A DNA stretch of 64,000 bases from Aphelidium insulamus (lineage: Eukaryota; Aphelidiomycota; Aphelidea; Aphelidiaceae). The stretch covers positions 680,001 through 744,000 of the forward strand of contig JAZDSV010000002.1 in the NCBI GenBank assembly GCA_036784855.1, given 5' to 3'. Within the stretch, counting starts at the first letter, position 1. Each line of letters opens with the position of its first letter. The notes beneath the pieces were generated by a model, which was not told the origin of the DNA, made no database searches, and saw only the letters and a program-made list of their open reading frames with translations. Position numbers and translations under genes: made by a program. Shown here one piece after another: positions 22,457 through 34,543 of the stretch.

Positions 22457-25400
22457 ATGGCGTGGAGTGTGGGCGACCGTGTGCTGGTGCCCGCCGCCTT
22501 TGTCAATGCCGTGCCGCCCGCTTCGGGGCCACAGCCGGGAACCGTGCGCTTCATTGGCCAGACACAGTTCAAGGAGGGTGTCTGGGTCGGCGTGGAGCTG
22601 GAGGTGGCCGGCGGCAAGAATGACGGCTCCGTGGCCGGGTATGTGTGCCATGTGCTGCCTTGCCTGTGCCTTCTCTGGATGCCCCCACCTGTATACCACC
22701 TACCCTCTCTCCCGTCCACACACACACACACACACACACACACACCAGTCTTACACGCATGCGTGCAGGGTGCAGTACTTCAAGTGCGCGCCGCTCTATG
22801 GCATCTTCATCAATCCCAGCCGCCTGCTCAAGGCGCCTCGTCTGCCTGGTTCCCGCAGCTGCGAGGCGCTGAATGCCACACAGGGCCGCTCTGCTGGCAC
22901 CGCCAACTCCTCGGGTGGCACATCGGCCATTCCCAGTCCACTGGTGCGTCGCAAGCAGCAGCCAACACCGCCCACTGTACCGACGACCAGGCTGGCGGCA
23001 CCGGGATCTCTTCCGCGACCGTCGCCTACCCCGCGCAAAGTGTCCACCTCGCCACGCGCCGAACTCTTTGGCAGCGGTGGTGGCCCGCCCAACAATGCCG
23101 CGTCCACGCCGTCCAAGCCGAGTACTGTTGGCGCGGTTGGGTCGCTGCGACGGCCAACTAGTAGCGGTGGCGGCAGCGGTGGCCGTGTTTCAGCACCCGC
23201 GCAGTCGATACCCAGCCGAACCAGTAGCAACATCGCCACTGGTAACAGCAGCAGCACCACGGCATCGCCCGCAGCGGCCGCCAAGAGGCCCAGCGAGACG
23301 CAGCTGCAGGCCCATGCCGAAGTTCTCGAGGCGCAAAACAATCTCCTGACCGTGGAGCTGGCGCAGACCAAGAGCAAGCTGGCCGACCTGTTGGCCAGGC
23401 AAGATGGTGCCGGTGCCGGTGATGCCGAGAATGCCGCCAGCAGTCGATCGCCTACAAAGATGATGACGGCCACCACTGCCAGCGATGAACAGCGCCAGGC
23501 ACTGGAAGAACAGTGTCGCCAGCTGCAGCAAACGGTCCAGGCGCTGACGGCAGAGCGCGATGCCAACATCCAGTCCGTCCAGGAGAAGCTTCGCGCCTAC
23601 CACCAGCAAGTGGAGGCGTCACTGCAGGAACACCGTGACAAGTGGGCACAGGAACGCGCCGAGCTCACGGCTCAAGTGGACGCGGCGCGTGATGACCGCG
23701 AGAAGCTGCAGCGCGATCTGGACGGCTTGAAGTCGCAGCTGACCATATCGGCGTCCATCGAGGCGGAAAAAGATGAACTGACCGAGATCATGAAGAGCAA
23801 CATTGACTCGTTGGAGTTTGACCGCGCCAAGCTGCTCGATCAGGTATGTTAAATTATGTGTAAATATACTTGGTTACTTTTTTTTTACGTAACATATCCA
23901 GGTGGATATGCTGGAGGCTGATAAGCGCGCCATGGCCGCGAGAATGGAAACTACTGCCGAGGCGAGTAAAGGGGAAGTGGATGCGCTGAAGAGGGCGTTG
24001 GAGCAGGCGCTGCACACTGCCACAGAGTTGAAGTCGCAACTCGCACACACCGAGCAGAAGCAAGCGGACATTGTGGCCGCGGAAGTGGCTCAGCTGCAAC
24101 AGCAGCTGGACGAAGCCCAATCGAATGCAACTCGCCAAATATACGCACTCACTGACGAGAACAAACGACTTAGTGCCGCTCAGCAAGCTCTGCAGGAAAA
24201 GAGCACCGAGGAAATGGGAGTGCTGCGCCAGCTGCTGGTGTCGAAAGAAGCGGAACTCCGCGGCATGGACGCGGCGTTGAAGGAACGTGATGGCGACAGT
24301 GAGACCCGCTCGGCCGCACTGGTACAACAGTTGAAGCAGCGTGACGCCGAACTGGCCGAGTTCCGCAGTCGAGTCGGCGCTCTGCAGGCTGAACACTCGC
24401 AGGCGCTCTCGGAGATTAGCGCCCTGCAGTCCCTGATGAAGGAACATGAACAGTCGTTGGCTAGCCTAGCCGAAGCGCAGACCGGGGCCGAAAGCCGTAT
24501 AGCAGCATTGGAGTCGCAGCTTGACAATGTAAACAAGAAGCTCGCCGACACTGAGGCGCAGCTTAGTGCTGCAAATAACAAACTAGAGGTTGCATCGAGG
24601 GAATCACACGACAAAGAGCAGCAAGTGGAAGCTGAACGAAATGCCGCCAGATCAGCGACAGAGTCACTTGCTGCGGCGCAAAAGGAAATTTTGGCGCTCA
24701 AGGAGCAAATCAAGTCCCAAGCTTCCATGATTGCCGCCAATATGCAGCAGGACCACTCGGCAGCGCTAGAGACTTTGCGCGCTGAGCTAGAAGCACAGCA
24801 TGCTGCACGAATCGACGCACTGCAGCAAGCCAATCAGGCAGAGGTGCAGCAGGCTGCCGATAAAGTGCGTCACAGTTTTGAAGATAAACTGAAGGCAGAG
24901 CAGTCGGCACATGAAGCGGCAATCAGCGAACTGAGAGCCAAGTTGGAGGCGACGGATTCAAATTCAGCGAAACTACAGAGCCGACTCATGGAACTGGAGA
25001 CGAAGCTGGGCGACGCTCAGGATGAGGCGGCGACAAAGTTGGCAACAATGAAAACCGCAATCGATGCAAGGATCAAAGAGGAAGCGCAGGTCAAGGAATC
25101 TTTGAGAAACGAACTCGCTAATAAGGAGAAGCTGCTTGCTGCCACCAGTGAGGCTCAGGCTGGTCATGTGGCTGCGATGGACCAGCTGAAGGGTGATTTG
25201 GATAAGCTGATGCGCGAACGCGACGCCCTCAACCAGTCACTGACAGCTGCCAGCGCCAAACTCGCGGAATCGGAAGCTGGGCGCAATGCGGCAAAGCAAG
25301 ATGCAGAAACTCGCTATAACGAACAAGTTCTGCAACTGAGCAGCGAGCGGGATGCACTCAAAGCCCAGCTGAGTAAAATCGATGCGGATGCTGCAGCTGC

Positions 25401-26411
25401 GGCCAAAGAATGGCAGAACAAGCTACAGACGCTGTCGCAGCAAAAGGACAACGAACTTAATCAGGCACGGGCTGCCGTGTTCCAACTGGAGAACCAGCTG
25501 GAGGACACCAAGGAACTGGCCGAGTCGAGCGTGCGCACAGAAAAGGAAAAGTTCACGAAGCTGGAGCAGGAACATCAAACCGCCACCAGCCAGCACGCGA
25601 AATCCATTGCTGCCCTGCAAAAGAGCCATCAGTCGGATATAACGCAGATGCAACAGCCGCTGCTTGAGCAGAAAAAGTCGGAACTCTTGGCGATGCAGCA
25701 GCAGCACGAGCAGCAGATCGCCAAACTGACTGCATCAATCAGCGCCGACCGAGACAGTGCCAGGAGTGCCGCGGCTGAGCTGCAGCGCAAGGTGGACAAA
25801 CTGCAGACGGCCAGTGAGGCTGCGATGCGTGACCGCGACGCTGCGTCGCAGATGAACGGCGAGCTGTCGGTCCGGTTGCAGTCCACGCTGGAGAAGCTGG
25901 GCGACCTGGAGGCGACCAACAAATTTTTGAAAAAGAAACTGGAGACACTGCCGGCTCCGGCGCCGTCCTCGCCATCACTCGCCTTCTCCACTTCACCGCC
26001 TAAACCCAGCACCGCGGACCCGGAGAAGCTCGAGCTGGCCAAGCGTGTAAAAGATCTGGAGCTGATGGTCAACCGCCTCAAAGTGTCTGAGCAGGAAGCG
26101 TCGCACACACTCAACCTGGTGCTGGCGGAGAAGAAGGTCCTCGAAGACAAGTTGGATGAGGCGATGATGATGGGCGCGGAACATGAACTGCGCAAATCGC
26201 CCATAGTGCCGTCGGCGGCCGCTGCCGAGCTCCACTGCTATGTGTGCGACCAGCATAACAGTCACACCTCGGTACGTCAGTATGCTGCTTAGACATTGTT
26301 ATGCTCACTGGACTTCAGGACAACTGTCCGGCAGTCAAAAAGTTTTGCTACACATGCGAATCGACGGAACACCAGACGGACCAGTGTCCCAACTCGGACG
26401 AGACATTTTAA
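22457..26411 (+). CDS. CLIP1: CLIP-170-like microtubule plus-end protein
   Basis: Cytoskeletal plus-end-tracking protein. An N-terminal CAP-Gly domain ([19 protein letters not shown] ... [20 protein letters not shown]) is completed across a CA-repeat intron beginning at 22640. A Ser/Pro-rich basic linker follows, then a coiled coil of about 900 residues. The C-terminus has two CCHC-type zinc knuckles ([29 protein letters not shown]) and the last residues are DETF. This matches the tail of metazoan CLIP-170, where zinc knuckles and the EEY/F-like end bind p150glued and CAP-Gly domains. There is a single CAP-Gly domain, whereas animal CLIP-170 has two. The gene ends 40 bp from the convergent threonine aldolase stop. 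Confidence 0.92.
22717..22745. repeat. (CA)n microsatellite in CLIP-170 intron 1
   Basis: A run of about fourteen CA units lies within the intron that splits the CAP-Gly domain. Confidence 0.9.
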
Positions 26412-26451
26412 CAGCGAGCCAACGTCAAGTCTATTGTCGCAGTCTATTGCA

Positions 26452-28204
26452 TCAACCGGTATTGTGTGGTGAGAGTATGTGAGCAGCAGCGTGCGCGAGA
26501 CATCTAAGCAACTGCTGGCATCCCTCCCGGTCAATGTGATGATGCAGCACCAGGCGCATTACGTGCTCTGCATCCGGAGTGTTGTGACCGCTGCCGTCAC
26601 CGCGATCGTACGCGTATCCCCATGTTGGGAGGCGCACGGTGCCCTGCCGCGACAGTTCCGCGGAAACCTGCTGCACCTGGGTGCATGCCGCCACTAGCTG
26701 TGACACTTTAAGCGGCGGCGAGGCGCGATGAGGGCCCAGCATGTCGCGCACGTCCACGAATATCATGTTGGTCTCCACGGGCGCGTTGACTATCCTGAGA
26801 GCCGGCCATCTGCTGCACAGTTGCTCCGCCAGCCAATGTGCATTCACGTGGTCGTTGTAGATGCGGGGACGGCGGGTATTGGCGTCAGGTGCAGAGAATT
26901 GTCTGTCCAGCGCGTACTGTGCCATAGCGGCCACCACACCCGACTGTCGCCAGCCGCCGCCAAACAGTTTGCGATAGTGTCGAGCTCGTCTGATCATTTC
27001 ACTCGGACCTGTGAAATGTTATATGTAATATTTGTTGTATGGGAATGAGCAGAGTCAAAAGGTTAATATGTGAGATGTCACAAGTGTATGTAAGTGATTA
27101 ACAGACAGTCGATGCCATATAATATGTTCAAAAACAGTAGCATCGGGGAATATCATGACAGCCTAACAAGGCAACAACACATGTTATATATATATATATA
27201 TATATACGTATACAACTTGCCAGACATTGTACATACACAGACAACTAGCCAGGCATACAATGGACGACGACATACCCACGATAACACTGCCAATTGGAGC
27301 GCCAATTCCCTTGCTGAGACAGAGCGACACCGAGTCGAATGGGCGGCACAGCTCGCTCAGCGCAGTTCCCGTCTGCGCCGACGCATTCCACAGCCGCGCC
27401 CCGTCCAGATGCATCACTAGACCGTGGTGTCTCGCATACTCTGCGATGCGTCGCGTCTCGTCCAGTGGCAGCACTGAGCCATTTAGCGTGTTCTCGAGCG
27501 ATATCACGCGCGTGTGTGCCACATGCACATCGGGGTGCAGATGGTGTGCCGCCACTCTGTCCACCGTGAGATGTGCGCATCCCTTGGCCGGTCCGACCGG
27601 TGTGACACCCGCCCCACAATGATGTGCCACACCGGCATTCTCGTACTTGTACACGTGGCTGTATACAATACAGAGTTGTTAAGTGTTGTTGTGTATAGCT
27701 CTGTGTGCATGTATAACGGCCACACCTGCGAGAGTCCAGCAAGACACTTTCAAGCGGTCCGCGGAGCCAGCATCGCAGTGCCAGCTGGTTGGACATGGTG
27801 CCGCTGACGCAAAACAGCGCCGCCTCCTTGCCGCTCAGCCTGGCCACCGTGGCTTCCAGCCGCCGAGTTTCGCTGTCCTCCTGCCATGCAGTGGTTAGTG
27901 GGGGGGTCACGTGTGTGAAGTGTGGAGTGAGTGGTGCAGAGATAGGCAGGCACACCTCATAGACATCGTCCCCGGGCGAAGAGTGCCGCGCTGCATACGC
28001 CCACATCTCGGCAGTCGGCGCCGTCATGGTGTCGCTCCGAAAGTCATACACGGGCACCGCTGCTGGGGGTGCCGAGTGCGTAGAGAGCAGCCGGCGCCGC
28101 CGTATGCGCAATTGCAAGCCGACTGCAGGCCGTGTGCGCAATTGCAAGCCGACTGCAGGCCGTGTGCCGCGATGCAGTGAGACATTTGGCAGCCGCACCA
28201 ACAT
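26452..28204 (-). CDS. GLY1: Low-specificity L-threonine aldolase
   Basis: PLP enzyme cleaving threonine to glycine and acetaldehyde. Four exons start at 28204. The core starts at YDFRSDTMTAPTAEMWAYAA, then EDSETRRLEATVARLSGKEA, SRSHVYKYENAGVAHHCGAG, ENTLNGSVLPLDE, LVMHLDGARLWNA and the PLP-lysine segment SVSLCLSKGIGAPIGSV. The last exon, after a ~270-nt intron with a TA repeat, starts PSEMIRRARHYRKLFGGGWR. The Arg-rich N-terminus (before YDFRSD) looks like a mitochondrial targeting peptide and contains an exact 30-bp tandem duplication encoding RPAVGLQLR twice. Confidence 0.92.
27185..27206. repeat. (TA)n microsatellite in threonine aldolase intron
   Basis: About eleven TA units inside the longest intron of the threonine aldolase gene. 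Confidence 0.85.
28111..28170. repeat. 30-bp tandem duplication in the targeting-peptide region
   Basis: Two adjacent 30-bp units, differing only in the last few bases, sit in frame within exon 1 of threonine aldolase. They add one extra copy of a ten-residue Arg-containing unit. Confidence 0.9.
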
Positions 28205-28408
28205 CGAGACGGAGTGCCGCAGAGTGAAGCCAAATGAGCGCGCGCGCCTGTTTGCCTGTTTGGTACCAGCTGTACCCGCGGTTTCGGTACCGCAGCATTA
28301 TGTGCGTGTGCGTGACAGATGACCCGCTGCTGTTCTCACACCGCATCGCTAAACAGTCACCGGCGCTGCGTCTCGCCCCGGCTAGCCTATCCCGTATCCC
28401 GTAGGCAT

Positions 28409-31121
28409 ATGACTACCCGCAACGGCCCGCGGAAGAGATGGCGTGCTTCGCCAGCTGGTGATGAGAGTGTGTCTGCCAGCGGTGAGGGCGGAGAGGGTGC
28501 CGAAGGCGACCATGCGGGATCTGCCTGCAGCGCTACAGACTCTTCGCTGGAGGCCAAAAGCAAGGCCGCCCCAGGAGACCAAGATGACGCGGTATGCTGT
28601 TTCCTGCATGCCTTGCTGCTACACTACTCTGTTCGCGGCTGACACCAACAAAGGGCACTATTTGCAGCATATGCTTTGACGAGTTTACCAACGCGGGGGA
28701 ACATCGCATAAGCTCTCTAAAGTGTGGCCACGTCTTTGGCTTCAAGTACGGTCGTATGCAGCGTGAACATTTGTATATATGTATTTGTATGTATATGTGT
28801 ATGTATGTATGTGTGTATGTGTGTATGTGTGTATGTATGTATGTATGTATGTATGTATGTATGTATGTATGTATGTATGTGTGTGTGTATGTATGTATGT
28901 ATGTGTATGTATGTATGTATGTATGTATATAGTTGTATGTATGTATGTATGTATGTATGTATGTATGTATGTATGTATGTATGTGTGTATGTATATATGT
29001 TATGTATGTATGTATGTATGTATGTATGTATGTATGTATGTATGTATGTATGTATGTATGTATGTATGTATGTATGTATGTATATATGTGTGTATGTATG
29101 TATGTGTATGTATGTATGTATGTATGTATGTATGTATGTGTGTATGTATGTATGTGTGTGTGTATGTATGTGTGTGTGTATGTGTGTATGTATGTATGTA
29201 TGTATATAGTTGTATGTATGTATGTATGTATGTATGTATGTATGTATGTATGTATGTATGTATGTATGTATGTATGTACGTGTGTATGTGTGTCTATAGT
29301 TGGATGTATGTATGTATATGTGTATGTCTATAGTTGGATGTATATATGTATGTTGTAAAGTGCATGTAAGATATCAATGAGATCAATCTAATTTCTTCAG
29401 ATGCATCCAAGAGTGGCTATTCAGTGGAAATGCACGGTGTCCCGAGTGCAATTCTAAATCGATACTTAATGATATTCGTCCGCTATTTGTCAAATCTCTC
29501 TGTGTGCGCGACACCTCTGAACACGAGGAGTCCATGCGCCTTGTGGCCTCTGAAAAGAAGCTACGGCACGCAGCCGAAGTGGAACTTAAACTCACGCTCA
29601 ACAAGGTCGAACTGTACCGCAGCGAATGCGCCATACTGCAAAATGCTGTTGCTCATCTGCAAGTCAAAAACCAGTCGCTGTGCGTTTCCTTCCTATTACT
29701 GATGTTACTTAAATGAGCTTGCTGAATAATAGCGAGCGCGAGTTGAAAAGTCTCCGACTCCAAGTGATGCCCGTGGATGCGCCATGGAATGTTGGGGCCG
29801 CTAGGACATACAATTTACGGTTTCGATACGTTGCCAGTGCTCGGCTAAGCGACACTGTATGTAAAGCCTTTCTGCTGTTCATAGCCTAAGTTAACGCGGC
29901 AGGCTAGCACGTCACGTGGTCTTTCATTCTGCGGCTATAGCGATCAGGTGATAGCGGCCAAGGCTGGAACTACTCATGACGCTCACGGGTTACTGCTGGG
30001 CGCGATACGCCCCGACAAATTCACGGTGGAGAATATTACTGATATGCACCAGCGCATGATCAAGGATTTGAAATTTCACCCGCGCGGTGACGGCCTGGTA
30101 CTCACTGCCGCCTGGGACAAGAAGGCCAAGATTATCAGTGCGCGGCAGCATTCTATCGTCCAAACGTAAATGCAGATAGTCGAAATATCATATTAATCAC
30201 TAGATGACTAGGCTGGAGCTGGATGCTCCAGGGTGGTCGTGCGAGTGGCATCCAACACAACCAAATTATGTGTTTGCCGGTCTGAGTAACAATTCGGTAC
30301 TTCTGTTTGACGTTCGGAATCCACGTAATCCCCTCCGGCGTTTATCGAGCCCGACGGTGATGGGCCCACCGTTCAAAGCTGTCCATTCGCTCTTTCACAT
30401 ACTGGACAGCAGTTTTTCGGCTAGTGACGCCGAGTGGACACTGTGTGCAGCCAACTTTGATGGACTGTACTCATGGCGATCTGCGCTTGAGGGCGTGGAT
30501 GCCGCGAATACACCCACCGTACTGCAGGGTTTCTCGGATGTGGTGGCAGTGGACGAGTCTAATTGCTCTGCACTGTTTCAGTCTTTGCCGGGAGGCAAGT
30601 TCAAGGTTTCTTGTATAATATTATTGACTTTGATGATAGATCAATGCATGGCTCTGTGTAGCGAGATTAATCAACGCACGCAAGAGCAGTGGATAATGTC
30701 ATCGACAAGGAATCGCGCCAATGAGACCAGCTATAATGTTTGGCAGGTTGCTGGGAGAAAAGCTAAGCCAGAACACGACCACATTTCAGCACCCGGCCTC
30801 ACATTGACAAGATGTTTCACGATCCCGTCCCAAGGTTCTCAACGTGCCACATACAGACCATCCATGTTCCAGGGCAGTGACGTGGCAGCGCCAATGCTAG
30901 CTTGCACTCCTCACATTGGCAAGCAGGCGGTATCGGTGTGGCAGCTAAATAATTTCGACATCGATCAGGAGCATCCGTCGGTGATACAAGATCTTGCCAC
31001 AAACTCCCCGGCAGCAATTGTCCAGACACAAATGGTGCAGTCTGCGTCTGGCACCGAATCGCTGGCAGTCATGACTGAGCAGCAGTTACTGTTATATCGC
31101 CTGGGAGCGACCACCACATAA
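28409..31121 (+). CDS. RFWD3: E3 ubiquitin ligase RFWD3 (RING + WD40-like)
   Basis: Nuclear E3 ligase that acts on RPA and RAD51 during replication stress and interstrand crosslink repair. Exons are 28409-28591, 28654-28745, 29401-29679, 29733-29856, 29903-30165, 30212-30594 and 30640-31121. The RING finger ([20 protein letters not shown] ... [13 protein letters not shown] ... CPEC) is split by a 655-nt intron. A coiled coil follows ([18 protein letters not shown]). The WD40-like part matches human RFWD3 at [39 protein letters not shown] and [20 protein letters not shown]. The 45-nt intron at 30595-30639 has a GCAAGT donor; because it is stop-free and in frame, it could instead be retained. 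Confidence 0.93.
28772..29354. repeat. Long (TATG)n tetranucleotide microsatellite
   Basis: About 580 bp of GTAT/TATG repeats with scattered TGTG and TATA variants fill most of RFWD3 intron 2 (28746-29400). It is the longest simple repeat and makes the longest intron I resolved in the window. Long open frames of Met-Tyr-Val-Cys across it are repeat artefacts. Confidence 0.95.
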
Positions 31122-31327
31122 TGTATAATAGTTGTTGATTTTACATTGGTTTTTACACTTTGCGTGGTTGTGGAACAATTATGAATGCATTTTTGAATGG
31201 CACTACATAGATGCTACATTGCAGTTTCACAATTAACTTGACCGAAACAGGCGATGCCAGGCCTCTCGGACAACGCCGGCAAGCACATATTTGAGCCTGC
31301 TATTGCCAATGGCTAACTTGTCACCGA

Positions 31328-31604
31328 ATGCACTTAGTGGCTATTGGTGCCGACATTGAGTTGCTGTCTCAGTACCGGGAGCTGGATGTAAGCTGGCCAG
31401 CACTTGTTTGGCATTGAACGCCGTAACAAGTCTGCCCAGGCACTGCTGGGCAAGGAGACCCTCAGCCAATTTCGGTCCCAGACAGACCTGATGGACCTGC
31501 TTAGCGACTACATGAAGGCCCTGCTGATATCAAAGCCCGACAATGTCTATGAGTTTACTCGTCGTCACTTTGGACGATACCGCGCGGACGCCGCCAAGCA
31601 ATGA
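31328..31604 (+). CDS. Small RIIa-domain protein (RIIAD1-like)
   Basis: Two exons (31328-31387, 31440-31604) give 74 residues: MHLVAIGADIELLSQYRELD, then ALLGKETLSQFRSQTDLMDL and the RIIa-like helix pair LLSDYMKALLISKPDNVYEF followed by TRRHFGRYR. RIIa dimerisation/docking folds occur in PKA regulatory subunits and in ciliary proteins such as RIIAD1 and CATIP. The intron (31388-31439) has a GTAAGC donor and a TAAC branch-like site. The ATG at 31328 is chosen because it is in frame without another intron. If correct, it hints at a flagellated stage. It ends 43 bp before the convergent XAB2 stop. Confidence 0.6.
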
Positions 31605-31647
31605 CTGTTCAAGTAGATGCTTTTATTGACCATTATCGAACCGCAAG

Positions 31648-34451
31648 CTATTCGTCCATTGCATCGTCTGTGATGGCAATCTCATCGGGGTTAGTGGGTG
31701 CTGATTCATCGGCGGCAGCTTCCGCAGACGTTTCCGCCTCATCCGTGTTCTCCGCTGATGTCAGCTTTCCGTTCATCGTAGTGCCACCCGCGACAAAGGT
31801 TTCAGACGGTTTGGCGATGGCAGCTGCTTGGCGCCCAGCAGCCACCATCTGGTGAGATATAAGTGCCACATCGTTGTTGTAACGAGCTTGCACACTGCGC
31901 TTAATGCGCAGCATCTCCTTGAACGTCTCTTCATTGCCATGACGCACTTCGAATTCTTGCCACTTGGTCCAAAAGTCGCCGTGGATGCGCGGGTCGCAGA
32001 ATTGGGAGGCGTATGCGTAAATGCCGCGACAACGATCGATTTCGCCCATCTTGAGTTCGATTTCTGCATACCGAATACTCATCTCTTTGGCGTGGCGGTC
32101 CGGCAACACCTCGATAGCACGTTCATAAATCGGTCGGCAGTACGTCAGTCCAAAGAAACTTATCGCGCGCGCAATGTAAAAGTTGAACATCTAATGCAGC
32201 ATCGGTCAGCTCATTTATAGATAGGCTTGCAATGCTAACCTCAAATTTATCTTCGTCGCACACATTCTGCGTCGCCCGGTCGTAGATTTGCATGGCACGT
32301 TTAACCAGGCCGTGCTCCTCCTCCAGCTTGCCAAACATGACAAATATGGACTTGGAGTACTTTGGAGGACACTTTTCCAGCGCATGCTCAAACAGATCGC
32401 GCGTCCGCTCCAGCTTTGAGCCGGCATAGCGCTTCATGAATTTTTCCAAATAAATGTTCCACAGGTCAAAGGCGATCGGGTAGGTGAACAGTTCCACGCC
32501 ACGTTCATACACCTTGAACGCTTCCTCAAAGTATTTGTTGTCCTCGAGGAAGATGCCATAGTTGATTATTGTTTGTGGAGTGACAATCTTCAACTCCATC
32601 ATGCGATCATAGACGGCTCTGGTGCTCTCCACCGTGCCCAGGCCCTCTTCAAAGTCCGCATAGTAGCTCCACAGCTTTGTGCTCTTGAACACTCGCTGCT
32701 GCACACTCAGCGAATCGTCGAAATAATTTATGGATCCGTGTGAGCGCTTTGAATTTCGCGGTGCACTTGTTCCACGGCCTAGAACATTGCGCACACGGTC
32801 CAGATTGTTGTAGCGAAGCTCCATGTCCGCGTAGGCGATGTAGCACTCTGCCAGACTGTCTGGGTGCTTGAAGTTTACATTCAGCGACTTTTCAAACACG
32901 GTACGTGCATCTGTGAGTGCAGGCGCTCCGGAATCTTTTGCGGCGCCGGTGGCCAAATCCTCGTAGAATGTGGCAAATTGCACCCACAAATCTTGCAGCC
33001 GTCCGTGTGCCTTTTTGGGGTGCACAGTGTTCAGGGCCAAATTGAACACTTCGATAACTTTGTCGCTGTCATTCTCGTACAACTTCACTCGCTTCATCCA
33101 TTCCAGAACATTGTTGGGGTTCTGTCGCAGAAGCACATCGTTGATTAGGAACGGGCGGCGATCCAGCAACTTTTCCAGACGCGCTAGGCGCAAGTCAAGC
33201 TCCACGCCATCGCTGTCGGCTTCACGTTCCATCTGTGCCGAGATGACGGACTCTTCAAACTCGACGTACGCATCGAATATCTGTGAAAAGTCACGCACGG
33301 TGATTACGGTGCCCAGTGCTTCCTCATACACATCGCGCGCCTGCTCAACGTCAATTCAATGCAATAAATAAGAAAATTGAACAGGAAAGCAGTTATATAC
33401 CCGCTCCAAGTTGCCCAGCAGGATCCAATACTTTGCCAGCGCTGTCCATAGGCGGCCAACCTGATCCGTGAAGCGAGCAATGCCGGCTCGAATAACATTC
33501 TCCACACGGATACTCTTCATTTCGGCCGGGTGGCGGCACACAATGTCACTGAGCTGCAGCCACAGCTGGTAGATGGAACTGCCGCGGGACGACGAAAATT
33601 GGTCATTATCAATGGTCTTCACCAGCCACTTGGCCGCCTCGTCATACCGCTCGCTCTTGACCAGCAGGTCCACGTAATCCTCAACCTTTTCCGGTTGAAG
33701 CTGAGCTGCATGTCAGCAGCTGGTAAAATATTGTTGTTGAAGCACGCCTACCTTCATATAGCGAGGAAACACTCGCATGGCCGTCTCAGGACAGCCACAC
33801 TGCTGTGCAAACTTGATGTACAGCTCCCAGATGCGGTCATGCTGGGTAATTGGCAGAGCTCGCAACGCGCGGTCAAATGTTTTACGCGTGTGTGTAATCA
33901 GTCCCTGCTTCATGAGGCACTGGCAATAGTCGAGCCATATGCGAGGCATCTGCCCGATGTAGTGAGACAGCATTCCACGTGGGAGAAACCCGTTAACAAA
34001 CCTTGTTCATAAACACTAATGCACGCTCATAGCAGTGGTTCAGCTCTTGCCACTGCTGATGATCGTCGCCGGCAGTGCGCTCCACAAGTCGGCGTCGAAT
34101 TTCCAAATATTGTCGCCACCTGTTCGCTCAAGTTATTAGGGCAGCATCTAGCACACCAGGCAAACGACATACAGCTTGTAGCTACCGGGAAGCTCCTTCA
34201 GCGCGCGCTCATACAGGCAGGCACGCGCGGCGAAGGAGGAGTCAAGCTTGCGATTGATATATCGCTGCCAAGCGCGCAGTGTGAACGGATTGCGCAACAA
34301 ATCCTCCTCGTACGGCCAGTCATCCTCTTGCTGCATGCATGCACGTAGCATTAGTATCCGCAGTCAGACGCCGCGGTACCGCACGTACAATGAGTGCGAG
34401 GTAAGGCCACAATTTTTCGTCGATGCCGCTGGATTCCATGCTTGTTGCCAT
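31648..34451 (-). CDS. XAB2: Pre-mRNA splicing factor XAB2/SYF1
   Basis: HAT-repeat scaffold of the Prp19/NineTeen complex, also linked to transcription-coupled repair in animals. Exon 1 (34451-34389) encodes MATSMESSGIDEKLWPYLAL plus Ile, joining to QEDDWPYEEDLLRNPFTLRA. Strong matches to human XAB2 include MPRIWLDYCQCLMKQGLITH, TFDRALRALPITQHDRIWEL, ARFTDQVGRLWTALAKY, ARDVYEEALGTVITVRDFSQ, FLINDVLLRQNPNNVLEW, LERTRDLFEHALEKCPPKYS and QFCDPRIHGDFWTKWQEFEV. At least seven exons, all with GT donors where resolved. The C-terminus is Ala/Asp/Glu-rich (ending DDAMDE). Confidence 0.95.
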
Positions 34452-34543
34452 TTAGGGTTACGGCCACGCTATTCATATGCGTGCGCATAATTTCATCCTA
34501 ATACAGTAATTTAAATACTGCTAAGCTGCATGAAAGTGAAAGT

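Noticed and set aside
22717-22745. CRISPR-like or structured repeat
   Set aside because: It is a plain CA microsatellite with no spacers.
24180-26204. Ser/Ala/Cys-rich minus-strand frames across CLIP-170
   Set aside because: They mirror the Ala/Glu/Gln/Lys coiled-coil codons and carry no motif.
28724-29358. Long open frames rich in Met-Tyr-Val-Cys
   Set aside because: They are produced by the TATG tetranucleotide repeat in an RFWD3 intron and have no coding character.
31260-31400. GC-AG intron in the RIIa gene starting near 31280
   Set aside because: A short upstream exon with a GCAAGC donor can be drawn, but an in-frame ATG at 31328 removes the need for it.
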